Positions 7,491 through 17,114 are shown, counted from the stretch's first letter. The stretch: 64,000 nt of DNA from Caballeronia sp. SL2Y3 (GCF_022879575.1 NZ_CP084261.1:372001-436000); one strand, 5' to 3'. Numbers and translations: made by a program. The notes: generated from the sequence alone by a model not told the origin.

Positions 7491-10460
7491 ATGGCGTCGG
7501 TTATTCCAGCTTCCTTATCGAGATTCAAACGAAGCGGCTCGTGGATCGACGACGCGCTGTACGCGGTCGCCGTCTACGCGGTGCCGCTTCTCATCGCGAT
7601 CGGCACCATCGCCACGCTTTATTTCCTGCCGCGCCAGTACGAATCGCGCGGGGCCATTGCGCTGCCGCTGCGCGTCGTGGCCGACGAAGGCGAGCAGTTG
7701 CGACCCGCCGAGGCGCTCGCTGCGCTGAACGGCGCAGCGCCTCTTGAGGGTTACAGCACCCATCTTTCCGAGAAGCCCGTGTGGTTCACGTTCACTGCGC
7801 CCCCGATGGGCGGCGAGTTGTCGACTACGGTGGAATTGCCTTCGCGTCATGCGCAAACGCTTGCCTGCTGGGACGCAGCGACGTTGCTTCCGCTCGGCCG
7901 CGCGGACCGCGATTCGGCGAGCGGGGCGATGCATCCGGTGAAGGCCGGCTTCTTCATCCAGGCGGGGCGCCTCACGCAACCCGAGACGATCCTTTGCCGC
8001 GGCACATATTCCGGTCCGGCGCAAATCAACGTGCTCGCATGGAAATGGCAGGGCCTGCGCAGTTCCGCGCTCGACTTTCAGGAAAGCTCCGGTCTGATCG
8101 CGGGCGGCCTCCTGACGCTCGCCGTGTTCGTTTTCGTCACGGCTCTGATCAATCGCGAATGGACGTACGTCATCTTCGCCGTATGGCTCGTCGGCAATCT
8201 CCGGCTGTGCGCCAACGCCATGGGCTGGGACATGCAGTGGCTCGGCCGCGTGCTGCCGTCGGAATTCATGATGCCGCTGCGGCAGATCACCTTCGCCGCC
8301 TACTATCTGCTGACCGCCGCGCTGTTCGCGCAGCTGTTCCGTCGCGAGCTTCGCGTGGTCGGTTATCGGTGGCTGCTGCGGGTCATCCAGTACGTGGGCA
8401 TCGTGCTGCTCGCCGCGGCGCTCGCGTTGCCTTATTCGCTCTTCATCCCGACGCTGTGGATCATCGCGGGATTCGGCATCTGCGTGCTGGTGTTCTTCCT
8501 CGTGCGCCTCGTGTGGATGGCGCGTTCGCGGACCGTGCTGTGGTATGTCGCGTCGCTTGCCATTGTGCTCTTCGCCACCTTCTCGGAAGTGCTCGGCGCC
8601 GCGTTCGGCGTGAAGCTGCTGCTGAGCGGCGTCAACACGGTTATGGCCGCGCTGTCGTCGAGCATGATGGCCGCGTTCGCCATCGCCGAGCAGATGCGTG
8701 CCGAGCGCGACGTCCGCCGGCAGGCGCAGATGGAATTGCGCAATACCTATGAGGTGACGCCCATCGGGCTTTTCACGCTCGACGAGAAAGGTCACTTCGT
8801 CCGCACGAATCCCGCGTTGCGCGCCATGCTGGACCTGCAGAAGGGCGAGTACAAGCTGCGTCACTGGCACGACTACTTCGAACCCGGCGCGTGGGGCGCG
8901 TTGCAGGCGCTTGCATCGAAGGGCAGCGACGGCGAACTCGAAATGAGCGGTTCGGTGGAACGCGGCACCGGCGAGCGGCGCTACTTGCTGAAGGCCATAC
9001 GCTCGAACGGCTGGATAGAAGGTTCACTGCAGGACACGACCGAACGTTCGAAGGCGGTCGAGCGCCTGCGCTTTCTCGCCGAGCACGATCCGCTCACCGG
9101 CTCGCTGAACCGCCGCGGCGTCGAGAAAGCGATCGCTGCGCAGAACGAGGAATCGCTGCCGTGGGCGCTGGCATATGTCGATCTCGACCGCTTCAAGCTC
9201 GTCAACGACCTCTTCGGACACCGAAGCGGCGACGAAGTCTTGCGGCAAGTCGCCGCGCGCACGCGGGCGCATTTTGCGCGCAGCTATCCGGTCGGCCGCA
9301 TCGGCGGCGACGAGTTCGTCTGCGTGATGAACGACACGTCGATCGAAGACGCCATCGCGCAATGCCGCGAACTCATCTCCATTCTGAGCGACGCGCCGTA
9401 TCAGGTCGGCAATCGCGCGTTCCAGGTCAAAGCGTCGATCGGGCTCGTGGAATGTTCGCAGGGCGTGCGCGTGCAGGACGCGCTCTCGCACGCGGACCGC
9501 GCGTGCCGCGAAGCCAAGAAGGTCGCGCACACGCATCTGGTTACGTATCGCAAGGGCGCGGCGGCGTTCGAGGAACGCGCGGAAGAATTGAAGCTCGTCG
9601 AAACGCTCGGCCGCAATCGCCTGCCGCCCGGCCTCTTTCTCGTGATGCAGCCGATCATGTCGCTGCGCGCGCCGAACGAGTCGCTGAACTTCGAAGTGCT
9701 GCTGCGCATGCGCGCGCCCGACGGGACAACGCTGCCGGCGGGCAAGGTCATCGTGGCGGCGGAGGAATCGGGCAATATCGCGGCAATCGACCGCTGGGTG
9801 ATTTCGACGCTGCTCGAATGGATCGAGACCCACCGCCACGAACTGATGAACACGCAGTTTATTTGCGTGAACCTGTCCGGCGGCTCGCTCAACGACGAGC
9901 AGTTCATGGAGGACATCTTCGCGCTGTTCGCGCGGCACCCGTCGGTCGTCCAGTATCTGTGCCTCGAGATTACCGAGAGCGTAGCGCTGCACGACCTCGA
10001 AAACACGCAGCGTTTCATTGCGCGGGTTCACGAAATGGGCGGGAAGATTGCGCTCGACGATTTCGGCGCGGGTTATACGTCGTTCAAATACCTGAAGTCG
10101 CTCTCGGCGGATGCGCTCAAGATCGACGGCGAATTCGTGCGCTCGATGTGCGAGCATCCGGCGGATATCGCAATCGTCGAGGCAATCGTCGCGCTGGCGC
10201 GCAATCTCGGCATGCGAAGCGTGGCGGAGTGGGTCGAAGATATCGATACGCTGCGCGCATTGCAGGAAATCGGCGTCGATTACGTGCAGGGCTTTCTGGT
10301 CGCGCGGCCGCAGGACAGTTCGGCCATTCTCGCGGCACGCTCGGCGGCGAGTTTCGTCAAGGACCCGGAGGTCGTCAGCTTCGTGCAGTGTCTGTCGGAG
10401 CCGGCGCAGGCCATTGCCATCGACTTCGAGCGGCGCACGCGCGCCGCGAGCACGCACTGA
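7491..10460 (+). CDS. Membrane-bound PAS-GGDEF-EAL cyclic-di-GMP enzyme
   Basis: This is a 989-residue protein: one N-terminal membrane helix, a periplasmic beta-rich domain (about 50-205), seven further helices (about 210-405, 7TMR-DISM-like), a PAS domain (about 425-520), then GGDEF and EAL domains. The GGDEF signature is intact (RIGGDEFVCV). The inhibitory I-site position ahead of it reads RSYP rather than RxxD, so product inhibition is probably lost. EAL motifs are complete (EVLLR, VNLSGGS, EITES, DDFGAGY, LKIDGEF, VQGFLV). ATG 7491 is preferred because the upstream extension is Gly/Arg/Pro-rich. Net activity cannot be predicted. Confidence 0.9.
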   Translation: MASVIPASLSRFKRSGSWIDDALYAVAVYAVPLLIAIGTIATLYFLPRQYESRGAIALPLRVVADEGEQLRPAEALAALNGAAPLEGYSTHLSEKPVWFTFTAPPMGGELSTTVELPSRHAQTLACWDAATLLPLGRADRDSASGAMHPVKAGFFIQAGRLTQPETILCRGTYSGPAQINVLAWKWQGLRSSALDFQESSGLIAGGLLTLAVFVFVTALINREWTYVIFAVWLVGNLRLCANAMGWDMQWLGRVLPSEFMMPLRQITFAAYYLLTAALFAQLFRRELRVVGYRWLLRVIQYVGIVLLAAALALPYSLFIPTLWIIAGFGICVLVFFLVRLVWMARSRTVLWYVASLAIVLFATFSEVLGAAFGVKLLLSGVNTVMAALSSSMMAAFAIAEQMRAERDVRRQAQMELRNTYEVTPIGLFTLDEKGHFVRTNPALRAMLDLQKGEYKLRHWHDYFEPGAWGALQALASKGSDGELEMSGSVERGTGERRYLLKAIRSNGWIEGSLQDTTERSKAVERLRFLAEHDPLTGSLNRRGVEKAIAAQNEESLPWALAYVDLDRFKLVNDLFGHRSGDEVLRQVAARTRAHFARSYPVGRIGGDEFVCVMNDTSIEDAIAQCRELISILSDAPYQVGNRAFQVKASIGLVECSQGVRVQDALSHADRACREAKKVAHTHLVTYRKGAAAFEERAEELKLVETLGRNRLPPGLFLVMQPIMSLRAPNESLNFEVLLRMRAPDGTTLPAGKVIVAAEESGNIAAIDRWVISTLLEWIETHRHELMNTQFICVNLSGGSLNDEQFMEDIFALFARHPSVVQYLCLEITESVALHDLENTQRFIARVHEMGGKIALDDFGAGYTSFKYLKSLSADALKIDGEFVRSMCEHPADIAIVEAIVALARNLGMRSVAEWVEDIDTLRALQEIGVDYVQGFLVARPQDSSAILAARSAASFVKDPEVVSFVQCLSEPAQAIAIDFERRTRAASTH

Positions 10461-10486
10461 TAATCGGTGCGTTTTCGGCGGCCGGC

Positions 10487-10696
10487 TCAGGCCGCTTTTA
10501 TCTCACTCAGAATCTTTTCCGCCGCAATGGGAATGCGCGTGTCGTCCCATTGCGCCAGCCATTGCAGTTCCTTCCGCGTGAAATAGCCGGCGTGATTTCG
10601 AAGCGCATATTGGAGCGCATCGACGACGTGATCGCGGATGATCTGCGGCGCATTATCGTCCGTGACGATTGCGTGAAAAGCTTCGAGTGTGCTCAT
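10487..10696 (-). CDS. Small conserved hypothetical protein
   Basis: A 69-residue, mostly helical soluble protein with no recognised domain. Composition is balanced and unlike a shadow frame (FHAIVTDDNAPQIIRDHVV, ELQWLAQWDD). It lies convergent to the c-di-GMP enzyme and starts about 90 bases from the first hut operator, on the opposite strand to hutU. Confidence 0.6.
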   Translation of the reverse strand: MSTLEAFHAIVTDDNAPQIIRDHVVDALQYALRNHAGYFTRKELQWLAQWDDTRIPIAAEKILSEIKAA

Positions 10697-10788
10697 GTCG
10701 TTTGTCTCGATCGAGGCATTTGAAGAAGGCGTTCAACATAACCGGCCAAAATACGCGGACGAAATAGCCGGCGCGGCAGTTGGCGGTT

Positions 10789-10802
10789 CCTGTCTATACA
10801 AG
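10789..10802. promoter_or_regulatory. HutC operator, distal site upstream of hutU
   Basis: CCTGTCTATACAAG is the exact reverse complement of the operator next to hutH at 30750-30763. The TGTMTAKACA-like core fits the palindrome recognised by the GntR repressor HutC. Identity to the hutH site is seen directly; HutC binding is inference. Confidence 0.7.
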
Positions 10803-10853
10803 AAAAGCGACAAACATCGCGGTTTCATACGGGAATTCCCTAGTACAACGCGA

Positions 10854-10867
10854 CTTGTATATACAAG
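10854..10867. promoter_or_regulatory. HutC operator, proximal site upstream of hutU
   Basis: CTTGTATATACAAG is a perfect 14-bp palindrome ending 42 bases before the hutU start. It shares CTTGTATA and ACAAG with the other three sites in the window. Position close to the start suggests it blocks transcription when urocanate is absent. Confidence 0.8.
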
Positions 10868-10909
10868 AACATGCGGTGAACCACTCAATGCCCGTGCGCA
10901 GGAGCCACC

Positions 10910-12583
10910 GTGACGTCTTCCTCCCGTTTCCGCGATACCCAGATCCGCGCGCCGCGCGGTAGCCAACTCAACGCCAAAAGCTGGCTGACCGAGGCGCCGC
11001 TGCGCATGTTGATGAACAATCTGGACCCGGACGTCGCCGAGAATCCGAACGAACTCGTGGTCTATGGCGGCATCGGGCGGGCGGCGCGCGACTGGGCGTG
11101 CTACGACAAGATCGTCGAGACGCTCAAGCGCCTGGAATCCGATGAAACGCTGCTGATCCAGTCAGGCAAGCCGGTCGGCGTCTTCCGCACGCACGAAAAC
11201 GCGCCGCGCGTGCTCATCGCCAATTCGAATCTCGTGCCGCACTGGGCGAACTGGGAGCACTTCAACGCGCTCGACGCGAAAGGTCTTGCCATGTACGGCC
11301 AGATGACGGCGGGAAGCTGGATCTATATCGGCAGCCAGGGCATCGTGCAGGGAACGTACGAGACGTTCGTCGAAGCGGGACGGCAGCATTACGGCGGCAA
11401 TCTCAAAGGTCGCTGGGTGCTCACGGCGGGCCTGGGCGGCATGGGCGGCGCGCAGCCGCTCGCCGCGACGCTTGCGGGCGCGTGCTCCTTGAATATCGAA
11501 TGCCAGCAGAGCCGCATCGACTTTCGTCTGAAAACGCGCTACGTCGACGAGCAAGCCAGCGATCTCGACGATGCCCTCGCGCGGATCAGCCGCTACACGT
11601 CCGAGGGCCGCGCGGTGTCGGTCGCACTGTGCGCGAATGCCGCCGACGTGCTGCCCGAGCTGGTCCGGCGCGGCGTGCGGCCGGACCTCGTCACGGATCA
11701 GACGAGCGCGCACGATCCGCTGAACGGCTATCTGCCGCGAGGCTGGACGTGGACGCAATACCGCGACCGGGCGCAGAGCGACCCGGCGGCGACCGTGAAG
11801 GCCGCGAAGCAGTCGATGGCGGAGCACGTGCGCGCGATGCTCGCGTTCCGTGAACAGGGCGTGCCGACGTTCGACTACGGCAACAACATCCGCCAGATGG
11901 CGAAGGAAGAAGGCGTCGAGAACGCGTTCGACTTTCCCGGCTTCGTGCCCGCGTATATCCGGCCGCTCTTTTGCCGCGGCGTCGGGCCGTTCCGCTGGGC
12001 CGCGCTCTCGGGCGATCCCGAGGATATCTACAAGACGGACGCCAAGGTGAAGGAACTGATCGCCGACGACGCGCATCTGCATCGCTGGCTCGACATGGCG
12101 CGCGAGCGCATCCGCTTTCAGGGCTTGCCGGCGCGCATTTGCTGGGTCGGGCTCGGCCAGCGCGCGAAGCTCGGCCTCGCGTTCAACGAAATGGTGCGTA
12201 ACGGCGAACTGTCGGCGCCGGTCGTGATCGGGCGGGATCATCTGGATTCGGGGTCGGTCGCGAGTCCGAATCGTGAAACGGAAGCGATGAAGGACGGCTC
12301 CGACGCCGTCTCCGACTGGCCGCTGCTCAATGCGCTGCTGAACACGGCGAGCGGCGCGACGTGGGTGTCGATTCACCACGGCGGCGGCGTCGGCATGGGC
12401 TTTTCGCAGCACGCAGGCGTCGTGATCGTGTGCGACGGCAGCCGCGAAGCCGACGAGCGTATCGCGCGGGTGCTGCACAACGATCCGGCGACCGGCGTCA
12501 TGCGCCACGCGGACGCGGGCTATGACATCGCAATTGAATGCGCGCGCGAGAAGAATCTCGATCTGCCGATGATTCCGCGATGA
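10910..12583 (+). CDS. hutU: Urocanate hydratase
   Basis: Urocanase converts urocanate to 4-imidazolone-5-propanoate using tightly bound NAD+, step two of histidine breakdown. Length is 557 residues, normal for the family. The Gly-rich NAD motif [10 protein letters not shown] and the block with the conserved cysteine ([14 protein letters not shown]) are present, with [13 protein letters not shown] between them. The start is a GTG with AGGAG seven bases upstream. It overlaps hutI by four bases (ATGA), so the two are translationally coupled. Upstream are two HutC-type operators. Confidence 0.97.
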   Translation: MTSSSRFRDTQIRAPRGSQLNAKSWLTEAPLRMLMNNLDPDVAENPNELVVYGGIGRAARDWACYDKIVETLKRLESDETLLIQSGKPVGVFRTHENAPRVLIANSNLVPHWANWEHFNALDAKGLAMYGQMTAGSWIYIGSQGIVQGTYETFVEAGRQHYGGNLKGRWVLTAGLGGMGGAQPLAATLAGACSLNIECQQSRIDFRLKTRYVDEQASDLDDALARISRYTSEGRAVSVALCANAADVLPELVRRGVRPDLVTDQTSAHDPLNGYLPRGWTWTQYRDRAQSDPAATVKAAKQSMAEHVRAMLAFREQGVPTFDYGNNIRQMAKEEGVENAFDFPGFVPAYIRPLFCRGVGPFRWAALSGDPEDIYKTDAKVKELIADDAHLHRWLDMARERIRFQGLPARICWVGLGQRAKLGLAFNEMVRNGELSAPVVIGRDHLDSGSVASPNRETEAMKDGSDAVSDWPLLNALLNTASGATWVSIHHGGGVGMGFSQHAGVVIVCDGSREADERIARVLHNDPATGVMRHADAGYDIAIECAREKNLDLPMIPR

Positions 12584-13800
12584 GCACGCTCTGGCATCAC
12601 TGTCACGCGGCAACGATGACAGGCGGCAAGTATTCGACCATCGAGGACGCCGCGATTTTGACGGACGGCGGGCGCATCGAGTGGATCGGGCCGCTTGCCG
12701 ATGCGCCGCGCGATAGCAATTGCGAGCGAGTCGACCTCGGCGGCGCGTGGGTGACGCCGGGGCTGATCGATTGTCATACGCACCTCGTCTTCGGCGGTGA
12801 CCGGAGCAGCGAGTTCGAGGCGCGTCTCGAAGGCGCGACTTACGCGGAAATCGCGGCGCGCGGCGGCGGCATCGCGAGCACGGTGCGAGCGACGCGCGAA
12901 GCCAGCGAAGACGCGCTGTTCGACGCGGCCCGCTCTCGCGCGCTGGCCCTGATGCGCGACGGCGTGACGACCATCGAAGTGAAATCCGGCTACGGCCTCG
13001 ACCTGGCGAACGAACGCAAGATGCTGCGCGTCGCGCGGCGTCTCGCCGGCGCGTTGCCCCTCACGGTGCGCGCGACGTGCCTCGCGGCGCATGCGCTGCC
13101 GCCCGAGTACGCGGGCCGCGCGGACGACTACATCGCCTACGTCTGCGAAACCATGCTGCCGGCGCTCGTCGAGGAAGATCTCGTCGATGCCGTCGATGCC
13201 TTCTGCGAACATCTCGCGTTTTCGCCGCAGCAAGTCGAGCGCGTGTTCCGCACGGCGCGCGACCTCGGCGTGCCGGTCAAGCTGCACGCGGAGCAGTTGT
13301 CGTCGCTGCGCGGCGCGACGCTGGCGGCGCGCTACGAGGCGTTATCGGCGGACCATCTCGAATACATGACGGAGGACGACGCTATCGCGATGGCGCACGC
13401 CGGAACCGTTGCCGTGCTGCTGCCCGGTGCGTTTTACATGCTGCGCGAAACGCAAGTCCCGCCCGTCGACGCGCTGCGGCGGCACGGCGTGCCGATTGCG
13501 CTGGCGAGTGATTTGAATCCGGGCACGTCGCCCGCGCTGTCGTTGCGCATGATGTTGAACATGGGTTGCACGCTGTTCCGTCTGACGCCGGAGGAAGCGC
13601 TGACGGGCGTCACCATCCACGCTGCTCGGGCGCTCGGCCTCACGGAAACACATGGCTCGCTGGAGGCGGGAAAGGCGGCCGATTTCGTGGCTTGGCGCAT
13701 CGACCGGCCCGCGGAGCTCGCGTACTGGCTGGGCGGCGCGCTGCCGAATCGGGTGGTGCGCAATGGCGAGGAAATCGCCTTCGATATACGCGCTGGATAA
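12580..13800 (+). CDS. hutI: Imidazolonepropionase
   Basis: This amidohydrolase opens 4-imidazolone-5-propanoate to N-formimino-L-glutamate, step three of histidine breakdown. It is 406 residues, typical for the family. The metal-binding HxH sits in [12 protein letters not shown] near residues 64-75, further ligands appear in KLHAEQLS and SADHLEY, and the late aspartate is in [12 protein letters not shown]. The ATG overlaps the hutU stop. A stem-loop follows directly. The next enzymes, hutF and hutG, are 20 kb away. Confidence 0.97.
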   Translation: MSTLWHHCHAATMTGGKYSTIEDAAILTDGGRIEWIGPLADAPRDSNCERVDLGGAWVTPGLIDCHTHLVFGGDRSSEFEARLEGATYAEIAARGGGIASTVRATREASEDALFDAARSRALALMRDGVTTIEVKSGYGLDLANERKMLRVARRLAGALPLTVRATCLAAHALPPEYAGRADDYIAYVCETMLPALVEEDLVDAVDAFCEHLAFSPQQVERVFRTARDLGVPVKLHAEQLSSLRGATLAARYEALSADHLEYMTEDDAIAMAHAGTVAVLLPGAFYMLRETQVPPVDALRRHGVPIALASDLNPGTSPALSLRMMLNMGCTLFRLTPEEALTGVTIHAARALGLTETHGSLEAGKAADFVAWRIDRPAELAYWLGGALPNRVVRNGEEIAFDIRAG

Positions 13801-13804
13801 GACG

Positions 13805-13830
13805 ACGCCCCGACGCTTCCGACGGGGCGT
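13805..13830. terminator. Stem-loop between convergent hutI and ymgE-like gene
   Basis: A perfect 8-bp stem (ACGCCCCG and CGGGGCGT around a 10-base loop) starts four bases after the hutI stop. There is no strong T-run on either side, so efficiency is uncertain. Confidence 0.55.
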
Positions 13831-13849
13831 GGTATTGCGTGCAGGGTGG

Positions 13850-14104
13850 TTAAGCGCGGCGTCCGCGCACCATCCCATAGATGACAAGCAGAATAATCGC
13901 GCCGATGACCGAGGCGATCCACCCGGCAGGCTGTCCCGGCTGATACCAGCCGAGCGCCCGGCCCACATAGCCCGCGATCAGCGATCCGGCAATGCCGAGC
14001 ACGATGGTCATGATCCAGCCCATGCTGTCGTTGCCCGGCTTGATGGCGCGGGCGATCAGACCGACGACCAGTCCAACGATCAAGGTACCGATGAATGCAA
14101 GCAT
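13850..14104 (-). CDS. GlsB/YeaQ/YmgE family membrane stress protein
   Basis: An 84-residue inner-membrane protein of the transglycosylase-associated (GlsB/YeaQ/YmgE) family. Three hydrophobic segments are visible (LIVGLVVGLIARA, IVLGIAGSLIAGYVG, VIGAIILLVIYGMV) with the family's IKPG and GW turns between them. Members are stress-induced; the molecular role is unsettled. It converges on hutI across a short stem-loop. Confidence 0.88.
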   Translation of the reverse strand: MLAFIGTLIVGLVVGLIARAIKPGNDSMGWIMTIVLGIAGSLIAGYVGRALGWYQPGQPAGWIASVIGAIILLVIYGMVRGRRA

Positions 14105-14319
14105 GCGGTTGCTCCTTCACGTGATTGCTGCGTGTTAGCAGATAGGGTCCGGGCGTCGCCCGGTCCTTCAACGTAGCACGACCGGTCGCGTTTGAGTATG
14201 GCCGCGCCGGCCGTGGACGGCATAGGCCGTTCGGCTAATGCGGGTAGCACACGGGATGCCACGCAGTACAGCAGGTAGAATTCGTTGCATTGCTTCACGC
14301 ACAGACACTGCACTGCACG

Positions 14320-14808
14320 ATGACCGACTCCGCACTCCATTCCACCGACGAGCCGCTTCACGAAGACCGCCTTTGGCGCGATGACGGCTGGACCGCCCGC
14401 GTGATCAAGAACGAAGATGACGACGGCTGGGCCGTCGAGATGATTCAGGCGGGCGAGGCGGAACCGGCGCTCGTCGGTCCGTGGACGATGGGCCGCGACA
14501 AGAAGAACCCCAAGCCGCTGGATGCCGCCGCGTTTCGCACGCTCGTGAAGACGGCTTCCGAGGTGCTGCGCCGCCATGAGCAACAGCGTCACGCCATGCT
14601 GCACAAGAACGTCACCATCGACCTGCGCGGCGAGGAGATTACGGTGACGCTCGATATCGTTCCAGATGACGACGACCCGTACGCCGACCTGAAGGCCATC
14701 GATGCGTTCGGCGCGCAACTGGCGCACGTACGCGTCTCGCCGGCGTTCAGGCTGAACAAGGCGAGCGCTGAGCGGTGGGCCGAGAACGACTTCGCCAAAC
14801 CGAATTAA
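14320..14808 (+). CDS. Conserved hypothetical protein, acidic
   Basis: A 162-residue acidic protein with no recognised domain. The N-terminal half (WTARVIKNEDDDGWAVEMI) looks like a small beta sheet, followed by a helix (FRTLVKTASEVLRRHEQQR) and more strands. No signal peptide or membrane helix is seen. ATG 14320 (MTDSAL) is chosen over 14290, whose extra ten residues look non-conserved. A strong bidirectional terminator separates it from the convergent OmpA-like gene. Confidence 0.65.
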   Translation: MTDSALHSTDEPLHEDRLWRDDGWTARVIKNEDDDGWAVEMIQAGEAEPALVGPWTMGRDKKNPKPLDAAAFRTLVKTASEVLRRHEQQRHAMLHKNVTIDLRGEEITVTLDIVPDDDDPYADLKAIDAFGAQLAHVRVSPAFRLNKASAERWAENDFAKPN

Positions 14809-14830
14809 GCGGCTCGCACGCCTGCCGCGA

Positions 14831-14871
14831 AAAACAAAATGCCGTCACGCGAACGTGACGGCATTCTTCTG
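14831..14871. terminator. Bidirectional rho-independent terminator
   Basis: A perfect 12-bp stem (AATGCCGTCACG at 14838-14849, CGTGACGGCATT at 14854-14865) is flanked by an A-tract on the left and TCTTCT on the right. It serves both convergent genes. Confidence 0.88.
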
Positions 14872-14891
14872 TGCCGCAGGGCAGGCAACGC

Positions 14892-16715
14892 TTACTTGAC
14901 GACGAACTCGATTCGACGGTTCGCGAAGCGTCCGCTGGCGGTCGTGTTGTCGGCAACGGGATTCGCGTCGCCGTAGCCCGTCGCGGTGAGCGACTGCGGC
15001 GGCACGCCGTTCTTCACGAGAAACGCACGGACAGCCTGCGCACGTTCTTTCGACATTTCCAGCTTCGCGGGCGGCGCGCCTACGCCGTCCGAATAGCCCG
15101 CGATTTCCAGATTCACCATCGAACCCTTCGCCGCGCAATTCTTGAGCAGTTGCGCGGTTTCGCCAAGCGTCGCGGCCGCGCCTTCCGGCACCGTCGCGCT
15201 CGAACGGCCGAAGTTGACCACCTGCAGGTCGAGCACCGCCGTGAGTTTCGGTCCGGAGCAGGCGTCGTCGGTGGCCAGCAGCGTCTTCATCGCGCTGCGG
15301 AACGATTGCGTGGCGTGCGCCACCGCGCTGTCCACGTCGAACGAGCTGACCTGGAACATGCCGCCGAGCGAGTTCTTCAGGCGTTCGGTCCAGCCGAGCT
15401 TGGCGTCCGCCGCGGCGCCGCTCAATTCAACCTTGGAACCGACGACCTTCGCCTCCGCGCCCGGCACCGCCATCAACGGCGTCAATTCCTTGAGCCGGCC
15501 GAGCCACGGGGCGGCAGGCGTACCCGGCGCCACCGTCACTTCCGCGCTGTAGCCTTGTCCGAAGCGATGTTCCAGCGCCGCAATCAGTTGCTGCTTTTCA
15601 GCGTCCGTGCCGACCGTCGCCTGAACGGAAGGGACGCCCGCTTCACTGACGGAAAACACCATCTGCGCGTCCTTCGCTGCCGCGACCGGCGTGCTGGCTG
15701 CTGCGTCGCTTGCCGCGCCGGAACGGGCGGCGGGTTCCGAAGCGGAAGCGGCGTTGGCGGTCGACGCCGAGTCCATCGGAGCGGTGGCCTGCGAAGCGGA
15801 CTGCGCGACCGTCGCAACGGGCGTCGTTGCCGCGTTCGAGCTCAGATCGACGTTCGGGTTGTGGGTGAAACCGCGGTAATACACGAGCGCGAGAATCGCG
15901 GCGAGCACCGCGAAAAGCAGCCACACTGCCTTGTTCGAGCGCTTCGGCGCGGGCTTGCGCACCGGCGCGCGCAGCGGCGCGGACATCGTCGGCGCCGGCG
16001 CAACGGGCGGCGCGGGCGGAGCCGGCGGCGCCACCACAGGCGGCGTGTTTCGCGCCGGCGCAGGCGAAGCGTAGCTCGCGGAACCCGCTGTGGGCACGGG
16101 AGGCTCATCGGCGATATCCAGCGTCGATCCGACCGCGTCGAGCCGCGCACCGATGCTGCTCACGAAGCCATCCACGTTGCCCACGCCGATTGCGCTCGCC
16201 GCGTTATGCGTGAGCGATGCGCGCATCTCGCCGATCTGGTCGCGCAGCAAGCCCGGCAACTGCGACAGGTTCGCCTGCGAGAGCAGGAAGTGATGCTTGA
16301 GAATGCCGAACATGATGGCCGACAACATGCCCGCGAGCGCGGAGGTGGCTTGCACGGGTACGCCGGTTTCGGCCGACACTGCGTCGGTCAGCGCGTCGAT
16401 ACGCTGGCCCGTGGCGCGGGAAGCGAGCAGATGGCCCGACGTCTCCAGATGCTTCAGGCCGGCGGTCGTCGTGATGACGTTTCGCAACTGCTCGGCCACG
16501 AAGGCGTTCGCTTCGGGCGACATGATGACGGAATACACGGCACGCGCGCCGTCGGCGAGCGCCGACCGGTCCATGACCGAGGCCACGAGCCCCGGCGCCG
16601 TGCGCGCGGCCAGTTGCTGCACGATCTGCGCAGGAATGCCGAACTTTTGCGATAACTGTTCCGCAATCTCGCTGGAGATCGCGGTGTTGACCGCCTGAAC
16701 CAGATTGATACTCAT
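14892..16715 (-). CDS. DUF937 and OmpA-domain envelope protein
   Basis: A 607-residue protein in three parts. The N-terminal 190 residues resemble DUF937 (repeated helical units, QKFGIPAQIVQQLAA, HLLASRATGQRID). A Pro/Ala-rich linker (about 205-255) leads to one membrane helix (about 262-280, AVWLLFAVLAAILALVYY). An Ala/Ser-rich spacer precedes a C-terminal OmpA-like peptidoglycan-binding domain with the motifs IAGYSDG, SKERAQAVR and ANRRIEFVVK. DUF937 would face the cytoplasm and OmpA the periplasm. It stands alone; function unknown. Confidence 0.85.
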   Translation of the reverse strand: MSINLVQAVNTAISSEIAEQLSQKFGIPAQIVQQLAARTAPGLVASVMDRSALADGARAVYSVIMSPEANAFVAEQLRNVITTTAGLKHLETSGHLLASRATGQRIDALTDAVSAETGVPVQATSALAGMLSAIMFGILKHHFLLSQANLSQLPGLLRDQIGEMRASLTHNAASAIGVGNVDGFVSSIGARLDAVGSTLDIADEPPVPTAGSASYASPAPARNTPPVVAPPAPPAPPVAPAPTMSAPLRAPVRKPAPKRSNKAVWLLFAVLAAILALVYYRGFTHNPNVDLSSNAATTPVATVAQSASQATAPMDSASTANAASASEPAARSGAASDAAASTPVAAAKDAQMVFSVSEAGVPSVQATVGTDAEKQQLIAALEHRFGQGYSAEVTVAPGTPAAPWLGRLKELTPLMAVPGAEAKVVGSKVELSGAAADAKLGWTERLKNSLGGMFQVSSFDVDSAVAHATQSFRSAMKTLLATDDACSGPKLTAVLDLQVVNFGRSSATVPEGAAATLGETAQLLKNCAAKGSMVNLEIAGYSDGVGAPPAKLEMSKERAQAVRAFLVKNGVPPQSLTATGYGDANPVADNTTASGRFANRRIEFVVK

Positions 16716-16877
16716 CGACTGCCTATCCTTTTACTATGACGCCGAGCGCGGGCGCAATGACGTGCGCATTCTATATGTGCAGGTATCCTGAAAAGACGGT
16801 GGGATATTTCTTTACATATGTGCCGCACGCACGCCACTCCATTAAAGAAGGCGATTGCAGCGCTTGACAGTTCGTTT

Positions 16878-17114
16878 TCAGCGAGAACGCGCGGACGAAT
16901 CCGAAAAGATGCGTCCGAGGCGCGCCTTCACGACTTCGAACCATGACGGCTTCGCGGCGGGCGTTTCAAGATCGCGCGCAGCGACGGCGAGTAGCGACAA
17001 GACGGACTGGGCGTGGATGAATCTGCGATACGATGCGTCGAGCGGCGAGGTCCACGCGCAAGAGCGGCAATCGTGCTTCGCGCAGGTGTTGCAGGGAGGT
17101 TGATCGCGATACAT
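16878..17114 (-). CDS. Small Cys-rich hypothetical protein
   Basis: A 78-residue protein whose N-terminus carries four cysteines and a histidine in the order CNTCAKHDCRSC, suggesting a small metal site. The remainder is helical. I do not recognise the family. An AAGGA element lies about ten bases before the ATG at 17114. It diverges from the YciI-like gene. Confidence 0.5.
   Translation of the reverse strand: MYRDQPPCNTCAKHDCRSCAWTSPLDASYRRFIHAQSVLSLLAVAARDLETPAAKPSWFEVVKARLGRIFSDSSARSR

Noticed and set aside
7515..8870. Minus-strand open frame of 451 codons opposite the GGDEF/EAL gene
   Set aside because: Composition is dominated by Arg, His and Gln repeats typical of antisense frames; overlaps a well-supported coding region completely.
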